Positions 8,388-17,499 of a stretch of DNA of 37,300 bases are shown one piece after another. This DNA comes from Hallerella sp963629575 (GTDB lineage: Bacteria; Fibrobacterota; Fibrobacteria; Fibrobacterales; Fibrobacteraceae). Made by a program: the position numbers and the translations under genes. The notes beneath the pieces were generated by a model that was not told where the DNA came from, did not search any database, and was given only the letters and a program-made list of their open reading frames with translations. Where the stretch lies: NCBI GenBank assembly GCA_963629575.1, contig CAVGIM010000026.1, forward strand, positions 1-37,300, written 5' to 3'. How positions within the stretch are numbered: the first letter of the stretch is position 1; every line of letters starts with the position of its first letter.

Positions 8388-8788
8388 GGACTAATTTACA
8401 AACTAACGACAAACCACCATCCCAAGACATTCTTCTTCCAAGACAAAGCTTTTAAATTCCGCCCAGATCATTGTACTTTGAAAACAGAACGCATAAACTA
8501 TAATAATCGTGAATTCTCATCGTCAAGCATCTCGATTTCTTCTTGGTTTTTTTCAGACAGCAAATCCTATTAATTTCCCCATCCAACGACCCAATACCAA
8601 AGCGACTATTTCCTACCTCCAAAAGCGGATCCCCGCGTCATCGCACGGGAATGACATGAAAGCGTATTGGGAAATCTCTTTGTTTATTTCCCGTTGAAAA
8701 ACTCCAGGCAAAAAACGATGCGCATCCCAAAGCTCGCAGAATTTTTCTTCAAAAACTATATTTGTGCCCAAATCAAGGATTTTCGCCT
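8388..8788 (+). other. Intergenic stretch of about 400 bp
   Basis: No convincing gene. It contains the best TATAAT in the window (8499-8504) with a TTGAAA at 8478-8483 at a short 15-bp spacing, nearly 290 bp ahead of the next start. It also has an imperfect inverted repeat around 8630-8652 (CCCGCGTCATCGCACGGG). The second -10 box, TATATT at 8757-8762, lies just before the DUF1846 gene. A 62-codon GTG frame at 8509-8697 has no recognisable features and I do not call it. Confidence 0.4.
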
Positions 8789-10273
8789 ATGTACAGAATC
8801 GGTTTTGACAACGACGCCTATCTCAAGATGCAATCCGAAAGAATTGCGGAACGAATCGCCAAGTTCGGCGGAAAGCTCTACATGGAATTCGGCGGAAAAC
8901 TCTTCGACGACTTCCACGCGTCCCGCGTCCTCCCGGGGTTCGCTCCCGACAGCAAAATCCGGATGCTCGAAAAGCTAAAGGACAAGGCGGAAATCATCAT
9001 CGCCATCCACGCGGGCGATATCGAGAAAAACAAGGTCCGTGGCGATCTCGGCATCACCTACGACATGGACGTCTTGCGGCTCATCGACGCGTTCCGCGAC
9101 TACGGCCTTTACGTGAGCAGCGTCGTGCTGACCCGCTTCGAAAACCAGGCGAGCGCAATCGCCTACCAGAAAAAGCTCGAAGATCTGGGGTTGAAGGTTT
9201 ACCGGCACTACCCCATCGCCGGATATCCCTCGGACATTCCGCTCATCGTGAGCGACGACGGCTACGGCAAGAATGAATTCGTGCAAACATCCCGCGAACT
9301 GGTCGTGGTGACGGCACCCGGTCCCGGCAGCGGAAAGATGGCGGTCTGCCTTTCGCAGCTCTACCACGAAAACAAGCACGGTGTCAAGGCGGGCTACGCC
9401 AAGTTCGAAACTTTTCCCATCTGGAACATTCCGCTCAAGCACCCGGTGAACCTCGCCTACGAAGCCGCCACTGCCGACCTGAACGACGTAAACATGATCG
9501 ACCCGTTCCATCTGGAAGCCTACGGGAAGACGACCGTGAACTACAATCGCGACGTGGAAATATTCCCCGTCCTGAACGCGATTTTCCACCGCATCATGGG
9601 AAACTCCCCCTACAAGTCCCCGACGGACATGGGCGTGAACATGGCGGGCAACTGCATCATCGACGACGAAGCGGTTAAAGAAGCCGCCAACGCAGAAATC
9701 ATCCGACGCTACTACAACGCGCTCTGCCAGGTTCGAAAGGGACACGCCGAAAAGGACCAGGTCTATAAGCTGAAGCTTGTCATGGAGCAGGCGCACGTCA
9801 AACCCGAAGACAGAAAGGTTGCGGTCGTCGCCGAAAGAAAAGCGCTCGAAACGGGCGGTCCCGCTGTCGCCATCGAGCTTTCCGACGGAGCGATTGTCAC
9901 CGGCAAGACGACATCCCTCCTCGGAGCGTGCTCGTCGATGCTTCTCAATGCGCTAAAGCACCTGGCAAAGCTCCCCGACGAAATGCAACTGCTTTCGCCC
10001 ACCGTCATCGAGCCGATACAGAACCTCAAGACAAGGCAGCTCGGACACAAGAATCCGAGGCTCCACACGGACGAGGTGCTAGTCGCCCTTTCCGTCTGCG
10101 CGCTCTCCGACGAAAACGCAAGGCGCGCACTCGAAAAGCTCCCGGAACTGAAACACGCCGAAGTCCACGCAAGCGTCATTCTCGCCCAGGTCGATGTCGA
10201 TGTGTTCCGCCGCCTGCGGGTAAACCTCACGACCACGCCCAAATACCAGACGGCAAAGCTCTATCACGAGTAA
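8789..10273 (+). CDS. DUF1846 (UPF0371) family protein
   Basis: A 494-residue cytoplasmic protein of the DUF1846/UPF0371 family. The opening GFDNDAYLKMQSERI is followed by FGGKLFDDFHASRVLPGF, a VVVTAPGPGSGKMAVCLSQ nucleotide-loop-like segment near residue 175, and the conserved MGVNMAGNCIID. All are typical of this family, whose members are about 500 residues long. Biochemical function is not established to my knowledge. The GPGSGKM loop suggests phosphate or nucleotide binding, which is an inference. I chose ATG 8789 because AAGGA (8775-8779) sits 9 nt upstream; the frame is open from a TTG at 8762 but that overlaps the -10 box. The gene stands alone between two long intergenic regions. Confidence 0.9.
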   Translation: MYRIGFDNDAYLKMQSERIAERIAKFGGKLYMEFGGKLFDDFHASRVLPGFAPDSKIRMLEKLKDKAEIIIAIHAGDIEKNKVRGDLGITYDMDVLRLIDAFRDYGLYVSSVVLTRFENQASAIAYQKKLEDLGLKVYRHYPIAGYPSDIPLIVSDDGYGKNEFVQTSRELVVVTAPGPGSGKMAVCLSQLYHENKHGVKAGYAKFETFPIWNIPLKHPVNLAYEAATADLNDVNMIDPFHLEAYGKTTVNYNRDVEIFPVLNAIFHRIMGNSPYKSPTDMGVNMAGNCIIDDEAVKEAANAEIIRRYYNALCQVRKGHAEKDQVYKLKLVMEQAHVKPEDRKVAVVAERKALETGGPAVAIELSDGAIVTGKTTSLLGACSSMLLNALKHLAKLPDEMQLLSPTVIEPIQNLKTRQLGHKNPRLHTDEVLVALSVCALSDENARRALEKLPELKHAEVHASVILAQVDVDVFRRLRVNLTTTPKYQTAKLYHE

Positions 10274-10290
10274 AAGCCGGAGCGGTGTTA

Positions 10291-10554
10291 AGAGTGGAGA
10301 GTGAAGAGAGGAGTGCTCGCTAAGCGATCTGCAAAGCCTTGCACAGTAAACAGTCATCCGTCTGGATTCTATCGGGGCTTTTAGCCCCTCCAGAATGACG
10401 GTAAACAAACCTCTAAAAAAAAGCGTGGCCCTGGGGGTGGATATCAGAGCTTAGAACTGAGAGCTTAGATCTGAGTTTCGCAAATGTCCAGGTTCAAACG
10501 TAAAGCGGATCGCTCTGCGACTCTAAGCTCTAAGCTCTGCTAACTAAGCTCTGG
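10291..10554 (+). repeat. Dispersed intergenic repeat, copy B
   Basis: Begins with AGAGTGGAGAGTGAAGAG and ends with CTAACTAAGCTCTGGA. It shares the block TAGATCTGAGTTTCGCAAAT, GTCCAGGTTCAAACGTAAAG and CGGATCGCTC with copy C. The middle differs and holds a hairpin (GGGGC-TTTTA-GCCCC, about 10374-10388) flanked by TCTGGA and TCCAGA. It fills the gap after the DUF1846 gene; that hairpin could terminate its transcription. Confidence 0.8.
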
Positions 10555-10567
10555 ATTCTTTTCGCAT

Positions 10568-10595
10568 TGTAAACAATTCATCCATTTTCTATTTT
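10568..10595 (+). promoter_or_regulatory. metG promoter, probably leaderless
   Basis: TTGTAA (10568-10573) and TATTTT (10590-10595) are 16 bp apart. Only 6 nt separate the -10 box from the metG ATG, with no Shine-Dalgarno. This predicts a start site at or near the initiation codon. Confidence 0.5.
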
Positions 10596-10601
10596 TGAAT
10601 C

Positions 10602-12692
10602 ATGAAAAATTTTTATGTAACCACCCCGATCTATTACGTCAATGACGCCCCGCATATCGGGCATTCCTATACGACCGTTCTCGCCGACATCCTTACGCGA
10701 TTCCACAAGTTGCTCGGCTACCAGACATTCTTCCTCACCGGCACCGACGAACACGGGCAAAAGGTCCAGCGCGCCGCCGAAAAGCGCGGAGTCTCCCCGC
10801 AGGAGCATGTCGACGAATACAATCTGCGCTTCAAGAATCTCTGGAAAAAAATGGACATCGGTTACGATTACTTTATCCGCACGACCGATGCCGACCACAA
10901 GAAATTCGTGAGCGACTGCCTGCAAATGCTCTGGGACAAGGGAGAAATCTATTCCAAAGAATACGAAGGCTGGTATTCCGTCGGCGAAGAGCGGTTCTTT
11001 ACGCAGGACGAACTCGACGAAAACGGATGCGACCCCATCAGCCACCGCCCGGTCGATTGGATCAAGGAAAAGAACTACTTCTTCAAGATGGGAAAATACC
11101 AGGAACGACTCATCGAATACCTGGAAACTCACAGGGACTGGATTGTCCCGGACTACCGATGGAACGAAATCCGCGGATTCCTGAAGCAGCCGCTGAACGA
11201 TCTGTGCATCAGCCGGCCCAAGGCGCGCCTCAGCTGGGGAATACCCCTGCCCTTTGACGAAGACTACGTAACATACGTCTGGTTCGACGCCCTGCTGAAC
11301 TACGTTAGCGCGGTGATGAAAATCGACGAAAAGGGAAATCTCGTTCCGAAGAGGAACTTCCCGGACGGCGAAACAATCTGGCCCGCGACCTACCACCTGG
11401 TCGGAAAGGACATCATCACGACTCACAGCGTCTATTGGCCGACGATGCTCTTTGCCCTGGGATTTCCGCTGCCAAGGCACATTCTCGCCCACGGCTGGTG
11501 GCTAGTCGGAAACGACAAGATGAGCAAGACGACCGGAAACGTCGTAAACCCGATGGAATACATGGAAAAATACGGCGTCGATGCGTTCCGCTACTACCTC
11601 GCCCGCGACATGGTCGTCGGACAGGACGCGAGCTTTACCCACGAAGGGTTCGTGCGCCGAATCAACAGCGATCTCGCGAACGATCTCGGAAACGTCGTGA
11701 ACCGCGTACACCGCCTGGTCCTTTCGAACTTCGAAGGAACTCTCCCGAAGCCCGGAACGTTTGCCGCCGAAGAAAACTGCGTGCTGGAAATTGCGAACAA
11801 GTTAGCGGAAACGGTTCCCGAACTTCTCGAAAACGTCAAGCTCTCGCAGGCCGTCGAAGAAATACTATCGCTCGTCCGCGCGGTAAACCGTTACCTGGAG
11901 CAGAAAGCCCCCTGGAAACTCGCCAAGGACACTTCGAAAAAAGAGGAACTCGCCACAGTCCTCTTCGTTTCCGCAGAAGCGGTCCGCATCGCGCTCAGCT
12001 TCCTCTCTCCGGTCATTCCGACGAAAAGCCGCGAAGGTCTCGCGATGCTCGGAACGTCTATCGAAGGGGTCCGCGACCTCGCCTGGGGAAAGTTCCAAGG
12101 AGGCGAAAAGTTCGGCGAAGGATCGGCGCTATTTCCGCGAATTGTCGAAGAGACCCAAAAACCGGAAGCCGCCACCAAGCCGAAACAGAACAAGCCTCTT
12201 GCGGCAGAAGACGTTCCCGCCGAAATGGACATTCGCGTCGCAAGGATTCTCGAAGTAAGCGACCATCCCGATGCGACATCGCTCTATGTCCTCAAAGTGG
12301 ATGCCGGCGAATCCGAACCGCGTACCATCTGTTCCGGACTCAAGAGCAGCTACACGCCCGAAGAACTGAAAGACCGGATGATCCTTCTCTTTGCGAACCT
12401 GAAACCGGCTCCGCTCCGCGGCATCATGAGCAACGGAATGCTTTTTGCCGGCGACACCGAAGAAGAACACGTCTGCAGGCTTCTCGCGCCGCCCGAAGGT
12501 GCAAAACCCGGAGACCGCGCCGCATTCCATGGAATCACGCCTTCGACGGACGGTCGAATTCTCAAGCTCAAGGATTTCGAAAAGGTTTCGCTCGAAGCCC
12601 GTGAAAAGGCGGTCGTCTGGAAAAAAAGCGTACTCGAGGTTTCCGGCAGGGCGGTCACCTGCGACGTCGAGGACGGTGCAAGGATCCACTAG
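10602..12692 (+). CDS. metG: Methionyl-tRNA synthetase with C-terminal tRNA-binding domain
   Basis: Charges tRNA-Met with methionine, using ATP. The class-I signatures are clear: HIGH at 18-21 (APHIGHSYTT) and KMSKT at 306-310. The C-terminal region from about 536 (DVPAEMDIRVARILEV...ICSGL...NLKPAPLRGIMSNGM) is an EMAPII/Trbp111-type OB-fold used for dimerisation and tRNA binding. Length 696 is normal for this two-domain form. The connective-peptide region around 125-150 (GWYSVGEERFFTQDELDENG) lacks paired CxxC zinc ligands, placing it with the zinc-free type. Stop TAG at 12690-12692 is followed 9 bp later by the SpoU methyltransferase, so they are probably one transcript. Confidence 0.97.
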   Translation: MKNFYVTTPIYYVNDAPHIGHSYTTVLADILTRFHKLLGYQTFFLTGTDEHGQKVQRAAEKRGVSPQEHVDEYNLRFKNLWKKMDIGYDYFIRTTDADHKKFVSDCLQMLWDKGEIYSKEYEGWYSVGEERFFTQDELDENGCDPISHRPVDWIKEKNYFFKMGKYQERLIEYLETHRDWIVPDYRWNEIRGFLKQPLNDLCISRPKARLSWGIPLPFDEDYVTYVWFDALLNYVSAVMKIDEKGNLVPKRNFPDGETIWPATYHLVGKDIITTHSVYWPTMLFALGFPLPRHILAHGWWLVGNDKMSKTTGNVVNPMEYMEKYGVDAFRYYLARDMVVGQDASFTHEGFVRRINSDLANDLGNVVNRVHRLVLSNFEGTLPKPGTFAAEENCVLEIANKLAETVPELLENVKLSQAVEEILSLVRAVNRYLEQKAPWKLAKDTSKKEELATVLFVSAEAVRIALSFLSPVIPTKSREGLAMLGTSIEGVRDLAWGKFQGGEKFGEGSALFPRIVEETQKPEAATKPKQNKPLAAEDVPAEMDIRVARILEVSDHPDATSLYVLKVDAGESEPRTICSGLKSSYTPEELKDRMILLFANLKPAPLRGIMSNGMLFAGDTEEEHVCRLLAPPEGAKPGDRAAFHGITPSTDGRILKLKDFEKVSLEAREKAVVWKKSVLEVSGRAVTCDVEDGARIH

Positions 12693-12701
12693 GATTCTTC
12701 G

Positions 12702-13469
12702 ATGTATTCCGAACGCAAATTTCTCTCCCTTGCCCCGCAGACAAAGGCAAAGCGCCTTGCCGAGCTTCTGCGGATTCTCGTCTTGCGACTCGGAAACGAC
12801 ACGGCGCAAATCCGTAGCGAATACGAACGTTATGCGGAGTGGTCGCATTTTCCCGAAAGCAAGCGTCTCGCCGGAAAGAACCAGTCAGAGCTTATCGAAC
12901 TCTATCGGGACTTTCGCACCGAGGCGGGTCTAGGCTTTGAACGGGACGTCTATCTGGAAAGCGAACCGGGCGACAGGACGGAAGCCGTCGAAGAACCGCT
13001 TCCCTACGCCGTTCTTGCCCACAACCTGCGGAGCGCGTTCAACGTGGGTTCCCTCTTTCGCGCAACGGACTGCTTTGGCCTCGAAGCGGTACATCTTTCG
13101 GGCTACACGCCGGGCACCGATCATGCCATGCTGAAAAGCGCAGCCCGCGGAACCGAAAAATGGGTTCCTGCCAAGCGATGGGAAAACCCGTTCGACTGCA
13201 TCGAAGCGCATCGGCAAAAAGGCTATGCGATTCTCGCGCTGGAAACGGGCGAAGGTTCCACCCCGATAGACCGGGTCAAATGGCCGGAAAAATCCCTGAT
13301 CGTACTCGGCAACGAGGAACTGGGAATCGCCCCGGAGCTTTTGAAAGCCTGTACGCTCAAGGTCGAAATTCCCATGGCCGGTCGAAAGGCGAGCATGAAC
13401 GTCGCCGGAGCGTTCGCCGTCCTCGCCTACGCAATCCGAACAAATTACCGAAAAGACTTTTCCGAATAA
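12702..13469 (+). CDS. SpoU (TrmH) family RNA 2'-O-methyltransferase
   Basis: SAM-dependent RNA ribose methyltransferase of the SPOUT class with a deep trefoil knot. The catalytic domain occupies about 100-245. Motif 1 is HNLRSAFNVGSLFRAT, motif 2 is SLIVLGNEELGI, and motif 3 is VEIPMAGRKASMNVAGA; these hold the catalytic Arg and the SAM-binding knot. The first 95 residues are a charged helical extension not matching the usual L30e-like substrate domain. Whether the target is tRNA or rRNA cannot be decided. It is coupled to metG (9-bp gap) and ends at a bidirectional terminator facing hisD. Several ATGs are possible, but the frame starts right after metG and reads MYSERKFL. Confidence 0.92.
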   Translation: MYSERKFLSLAPQTKAKRLAELLRILVLRLGNDTAQIRSEYERYAEWSHFPESKRLAGKNQSELIELYRDFRTEAGLGFERDVYLESEPGDRTEAVEEPLPYAVLAHNLRSAFNVGSLFRATDCFGLEAVHLSGYTPGTDHAMLKSAARGTEKWVPAKRWENPFDCIEAHRQKGYAILALETGEGSTPIDRVKWPEKSLIVLGNEELGIAPELLKACTLKVEIPMAGRKASMNVAGAFAVLAYAIRTNYRKDFSE

Positions 13470-13487
13470 TTTACGCGCAAAAAAAAA

Positions 13488-13514
13488 GGCTCCGTATCCA
13501 TCGGAGTCTTTTTC
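13488..13514. terminator. Bidirectional terminator between trmH-like gene and hisD
   Basis: A seven-pair stem (GGCTCCG with CGGAGTC, one G-T) closes a 7-nt loop, with nine A's on the left and a T5-T6 run on the right. It can terminate both the plus-strand metG unit and the minus-strand hisD unit, which converge here. Confidence 0.85.
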
Positions 13515-13533
13515 AAAAAAGCCAAGGCCGGCG

Positions 13534-14820
13534 CTATTCTTCTTCCAAGCGCACAAGAACCGCCTGGGCGTGATGGCAGAAGCCTTCCGTTTCCGCAATT
13601 TCCGCAATCATTTTAGCCTGCTTGGAGATTGCCCTTTCCGTATAGTTGATGATGCTTGTCCGTTTCGCAAAGTCATAGACGCCGAGCGGGCTCGAAAAGC
13701 GCGCCGTCCCGTTTGTCGGCAGAACATGGTCCGGTCCGGCAAAATAGTCACCGACAGGTTCGCTCGACCAGGGGCCGATGAAAATGGCGCCGGCATTGAC
13801 AATCCGGTGCGAAAGCGCTTCCGCGTCGGAGGTCTGCACTTCCAGATGTTCCGGTGCGATTCGGTTCGCGACCGCGACTCCGACATCCCAGTTATCGACA
13901 ACCAGAATCCGCCCGAAATTTTCCAGCACCTTTTCGAGCAGTTCGCGCTTCGGGGAAGCTTCGACCAGTTCATCTACCGCCTTCGATATCCGTTTCGCCG
14001 TGTCCATGCTGTCGGTAATGCAGATGGAAGCTTCGTAGCCGGAACCGTGCTCCGCCTGGCTCAAGAGATCGACCGCGACATAGCGGGGACTAGACGACGA
14101 ATCCGCGAGCACGAGAATTTCCGACGGCCCGGCAATCATGTCGATATCGACCTTTCCGAAAACTTCCCGCTTGGCGATCGCCGCATAGACGTTTCCCGGT
14201 CCCACGATCTTGTCGACAGGCTCGATTTCCTTTGAACCGTAGGCGAGGAGAGCAATCGCCTGCGCCCCGCCGATATGATAGACTTCCTTGATGCCCAGTT
14301 CCAAAAGAACAAAGGCGACCGACGGATCGATTCCGTCCTTTGCCGGAGTCGTCACCACGATTTGCTCGACTCCCGCGACAATGGCCGGTACCGCGTTCAT
14401 GATGACCGTACTCGGATAGACCGCCGCTCCCCCCGGAACATAAAGCCCGACGCGACGCATTGGACGCACGCGCTGTCCCATGATTTCGCCATCCTTTCCC
14501 TTGAACGCGAAACTGCCGATGGAATGCAGTTCGTGACGATGAAAGCGTATCGCGTTCCGAATCGCGGAGCGCAACGCTTTCGCCAAAGTCGGGCTCACCA
14601 TCTTGGCCTGCTTTTTCAGCACCTTGTCGTCAATTCGCAGTTCGCGTCCCTTGAGACCGTCGAACTTTTGCGCATATTCCACCGCCTTGGAAAGTCCGCC
14701 CTTGCGAACATTTTCCATGATATTCCGGACCTTCGCGTAAATTTCTTCCGTCGGAGCGACACCGCGCGCACAGATGCGATCGACTTCCTTTGAACTCTGA
14801 TTGACCTTGAGAATCTTCAT
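13534..14820 (-). CDS. hisD: Histidinol dehydrogenase
   Basis: Catalyses the last two steps of histidine biosynthesis, histidinol to histidine, with two NAD and a zinc ion. Family motifs seen in order: GLYVPGGAAVYPSTVIMNAVPA, KIVGPGNVYAAIAKR, DMIAGPSEILVLAD, LLSQAEHGSG (zinc ligand region), and NRIAPEHLEVQ with the catalytic Glu-His pair. Length 428 residues is standard. Start ATG is at 14820, 4 nt after the cimA stop, so it is the distal gene of a cimA-hisD operon. No other his genes are in the window; unlinked his genes are common outside enteric bacteria. Confidence 0.97.
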   Translation of the reverse strand: MKILKVNQSSKEVDRICARGVAPTEEIYAKVRNIMENVRKGGLSKAVEYAQKFDGLKGRELRIDDKVLKKQAKMVSPTLAKALRSAIRNAIRFHRHELHSIGSFAFKGKDGEIMGQRVRPMRRVGLYVPGGAAVYPSTVIMNAVPAIVAGVEQIVVTTPAKDGIDPSVAFVLLELGIKEVYHIGGAQAIALLAYGSKEIEPVDKIVGPGNVYAAIAKREVFGKVDIDMIAGPSEILVLADSSSSPRYVAVDLLSQAEHGSGYEASICITDSMDTAKRISKAVDELVEASPKRELLEKVLENFGRILVVDNWDVGVAVANRIAPEHLEVQTSDAEALSHRIVNAGAIFIGPWSSEPVGDYFAGPDHVLPTNGTARFSSPLGVYDFAKRTSIINYTERAISKQAKMIAEIAETEGFCHHAQAVLVRLEEE

Positions 14821-14824
14821 GCGA

Positions 14825-16411
14825 CTAGTTTTCTCCTTGTTTCAAGGATTCCTTGTAAATTTTGTACGAAAGTCCATCGACAAGCGCAAGCCAGGACGCT
14901 TCGATGATGTTTGTGGAAACGCCTGCGACATGCCAGGAATCCCGCTCGTCGCCAAACGTGGTCCAGACGCGGACATGGGCATCCGACCCGACATTCGACC
15001 CGAGCACCCGGACCTTGAAATCGTCCAGCCGGACATTCTTCATGTAGGGGTAGTAAGGCAGCAGCGCCTTGCGGAGAGCCGCGTCGAGAGCGTTTACCGG
15101 TCCGTCGCCTTCGGCAACCTGGTGGCTGAGATTGTCCCCGACATGCAGCTTGACGGATGCTTGCGAAACGCTAGCCCCCTGTTCCGTACGGTCCTCGATG
15201 ACGCGGTAGTTTTCCACCCGGAACGGCAGCGTAAAGACTCCCAGCGAACGATAGACAAGCATTTCGAAGCTCGCTTCGGCACTGTCGAAGTGCCAGCCCG
15301 CGTTTTCGCATTCCTTGATCCGACGCAAAAGCTCCTGCACCTTCGGATCCTTCTTGTCTATATCGACATGGAGAAGTTCCCTGATCTTTTCCACGACAAG
15401 GGAACCGCCCGCCTGGTCGCTTGCCACAAAGACCCGATTGTTTCCCACGGCATGGGGATCGATATGCTCGAAGCTGCGAGAGACCTTCATCACGCCGTCG
15501 ATATGCGCACCGCCCTTGTGGGCAAAAGCCGCATCCCCGACGTAGGGCGCCTTGATGTCGCTCGGGATGTTTACAATCTGATCCAGGGAAAGGCTCACCC
15601 TGCGCAAGTCCTTGATGTTGTCCGCACAGGAGATTTTTCTTTGCATCTTGAACACCAGATCCGCGACAATCGTCGTCAGATCCGCGTTGCCGCACCTTTC
15701 CCCGTAACCGTTTAGGACTCCCTGGACCATCGAAAAGCCCGCGCTGACCGCGACAAGCGAATTCGCCACGGCGACACCGCTGTCATTGTGGGCGTGGATG
15801 CCGAGCGGAACCTGGATTTTCGAGAGAACCGCCCGAAGGATCTCTTCGAGTTCCCACGGCATCGTTCCGCCGTTCGTGTCGCAGAGAACGATAAAGTCCG
15901 CACCGCCCAGGGCCGCCGACTTGAGCGTCTCTATCGCATAGTCCGGACTTGCCTTGTAGCCGTCGAAGAAATGCTCCGCGTCGTAAATGACCTCTTCGGA
16001 CGATTCCTTGAGAAAGCGGACGGAAGATTCTATCATGTCCAGGTTTTCTTCGAGCGTCGTCCGGATGACGTCCGTCACGTGCAAGTCCCAGCTTTTTCCG
16101 AAAATCGTCTTGACGGGAGCCCCGCTCTCGACCAGCGCCTTCAACAGCGGATCGTTTTCCGCGAGAATCTTCGGGCGGCGCGTACTGCCAAAGGCGCAAA
16201 TTTTCGCATGGGAAAGCCGCATTTCGGCGATTCGGCGAAAGAACTCCACGTCCGTCGGATTCGAAGGGTTCGGCCAGCCGCCTTCGATGTAGTCAAAGCC
16301 AAAGGAATCCAGAAGTTTCGCGATTTGCAGCTTGTCCGCCAGGGAAAGCGATATCTTGCGATCCTGGTTTCCGTCGCGCAAAGTCGTATCGTAAAGAAAG
16401 ACATCGGGCAT
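14825..16411 (-). CDS. cimA: (R)-citramalate synthase
   Basis: Condenses pyruvate with acetyl-CoA to citramalate, the entry to threonine-independent isoleucine synthesis. The N-terminal TIM barrel begins with the metal- and substrate-binding DTTLRDGNQ (8-16). It continues with the HAHND metal ligands (GIHAHNDSGVAVAN), a VQGVLNGYGERCGNADL segment, and FAHKGGAHIDGV. The C-terminal 130 residues match the LeuA-type allosteric dimerisation domain, so feedback control by isoleucine is expected. The 528-residue length and motif spelling fit the CimA subgroup rather than 2-isopropylmalate synthase. ATG 16411 is preferred over an in-frame TTG 9 nt upstream. A TAAATT -10-like box lies about 9 nt before it. 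hisD follows after 4 nt. Confidence 0.93.
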   Translation of the reverse strand: MPDVFLYDTTLRDGNQDRKISLSLADKLQIAKLLDSFGFDYIEGGWPNPSNPTDVEFFRRIAEMRLSHAKICAFGSTRRPKILAENDPLLKALVESGAPVKTIFGKSWDLHVTDVIRTTLEENLDMIESSVRFLKESSEEVIYDAEHFFDGYKASPDYAIETLKSAALGGADFIVLCDTNGGTMPWELEEILRAVLSKIQVPLGIHAHNDSGVAVANSLVAVSAGFSMVQGVLNGYGERCGNADLTTIVADLVFKMQRKISCADNIKDLRRVSLSLDQIVNIPSDIKAPYVGDAAFAHKGGAHIDGVMKVSRSFEHIDPHAVGNNRVFVASDQAGGSLVVEKIRELLHVDIDKKDPKVQELLRRIKECENAGWHFDSAEASFEMLVYRSLGVFTLPFRVENYRVIEDRTEQGASVSQASVKLHVGDNLSHQVAEGDGPVNALDAALRKALLPYYPYMKNVRLDDFKVRVLGSNVGSDAHVRVWTTFGDERDSWHVAGVSTNIIEASWLALVDGLSYKIYKESLKQGEN

Positions 16412-16443
16412 AGTACGCAAAATTTAATAAAGTTGCCGAGGCT

Positions 16444-17007
16444 TTACGGGAGACGGGCGAGCATTCCTTCCCGAACGCGCTCCGCTTCTTCCTTCCCCTC
16501 GAGAGCTTCCAGGACGGCAAGCCCGAATTCCTCCGCGGTTCCCGGTCCGCGACTTGTCACGAGCTTTCCATGGACAACGACGCGGTCTTCCCGATAGCTC
16601 CCGCAACAAGAAAGCAGGTCCGCCTTTGTCGAAGGATAGCTGGTGACGCTTTTGTCGCCGAGGATTCCCGCCCGCGCAAGGACAAGCGGACCCGCGCAAA
16701 TCGAAAGGACCCATTTTCCCGCACCGTAAAAATTCCTGACCAGTTCGAGGACGCGCTCGGACGCCATGAGGTTTTCCACGCCACGGCTCCCGCCCGGAAG
16801 AAATACTCCGTCAAATTCGGAAAGTTCCGCCTGGGAAAGGAGAATGTCCGCCGCAAGCGTCAAACCGTGCGCGCCTTCCACGGACACGTCGTCGTGAACG
16901 CTCGCAAACGTGACCTGCACGCCGCCGCGAGAAAGAATGTCGAACGGAACAACGCATTCCGTCTCTTCGAAACCGTTCGCAAGCACGAACAGGATGCGAT
17001 TTTTCAT
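16444..17007 (-). CDS. DJ-1/PfpI family protein
   Basis: A 187-residue cytoplasmic protein of the DJ-1/ThiJ/PfpI family (YajL/DJ-1 branch), often linked to glyoxal detoxification or protein repair. Seen: LANGFEETE with the conserved acidic residue at 14-15, the nucleophile elbow SICAGPLVLA with cysteine 104, and the VTSRGPGTAEEF motif. The catalytic Cys-Glu pair is present, so activity is plausible. A strong Shine-Dalgarno (AAAGGAG) lies just upstream of ATG 17007. It precedes cimA by 32 bp and could be co-transcribed with it. It is divergent from the RNase P RNA gene. Confidence 0.93.
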   Translation of the reverse strand: MKNRILFVLANGFEETECVVPFDILSRGGVQVTFASVHDDVSVEGAHGLTLAADILLSQAELSEFDGVFLPGGSRGVENLMASERVLELVRNFYGAGKWVLSICAGPLVLARAGILGDKSVTSYPSTKADLLSCCGSYREDRVVVHGKLVTSRGPGTAEEFGLAVLEALEGKEEAERVREGMLARLP

Positions 17008-17094
17008 GGGAAACTCCTTTGTCGATACAAGCCCAAAATCCGCAAAAGTCTAGCGAGGCCTTTACGAATATACCAAATTCTTGCTAACTTTTCC

Positions 17095-17462
17095 ACGGGA
17101 ACGCCGGATGGCCGCCTTCGCGCAAGCGAGGGAGGAAAGTCCGGGCACCGCAAGGCAGGATGCTGGATAACGTCCAGGCGCAGCAATGCGACGGATAGCG
17201 CAGCAGAAAGATACCGCCCGCCAAAAGACGGGTAAGGGTGAAATGGCGAGGCAAGAGCTCACCGCGATTCTGGCGACAGAATCGGCACGGCAAGCCCCAT
17301 CCGGTGCAAGACCAAGCAGAACTCCGCGCTTTTCGAAAGCGCCCGGGCCGCCTGTCCGGCAGGAGTTCGGGTAGGTCGCTCGATGCCGCCAGCAATGGCG
17401 CGCACAGATAGATGGTCATCGCCGATTCTCTTCGGCACAGAACCCGGCTTACAGGCGTCCCC
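17095..17462 (+). ncRNA. rnpB: RNase P RNA (class A)
   Basis: Catalytic RNA that trims 5' leaders from tRNA precursors. The universally conserved P4 strands are seen at both ends: GAGGAAAGTCCGGGC near 17130 and ACAGAACCCGGCTTACAG near 17437. The termini pair as helix P1 (GGGAACGCC with GGCGTCCCC, one mismatch). The internal GCAAGCCCCATCCGGTGCAAGA-like region around 17290 fits the P8/J-region of class A. About 368 nt is normal. The ends are estimated from P1, so they may be off by a few bases. TAACTT preceded by TGC (17082-17090) could be an extended -10 box. Confidence 0.95.
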
Positions 17463-17465
17463 ATT

Positions 17466-17497
17466 CGAGAGCCTCTTCGAAAACGGAGAGGCTCTCG
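17466..17497 (+). terminator. Hairpin after rnpB
   Basis: A perfect 11-bp stem (CGAGAGCCTCT with AGAGGCTCTCG) around a 10-nt loop immediately follows the RNase P RNA. The T tract after it is poor (CCTTATC), so it may be a weak terminator. It also lies 3 bp from the stop of the convergent DUF763 gene and may serve both. Confidence 0.65.
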
Positions 17498-17499
17498 CC

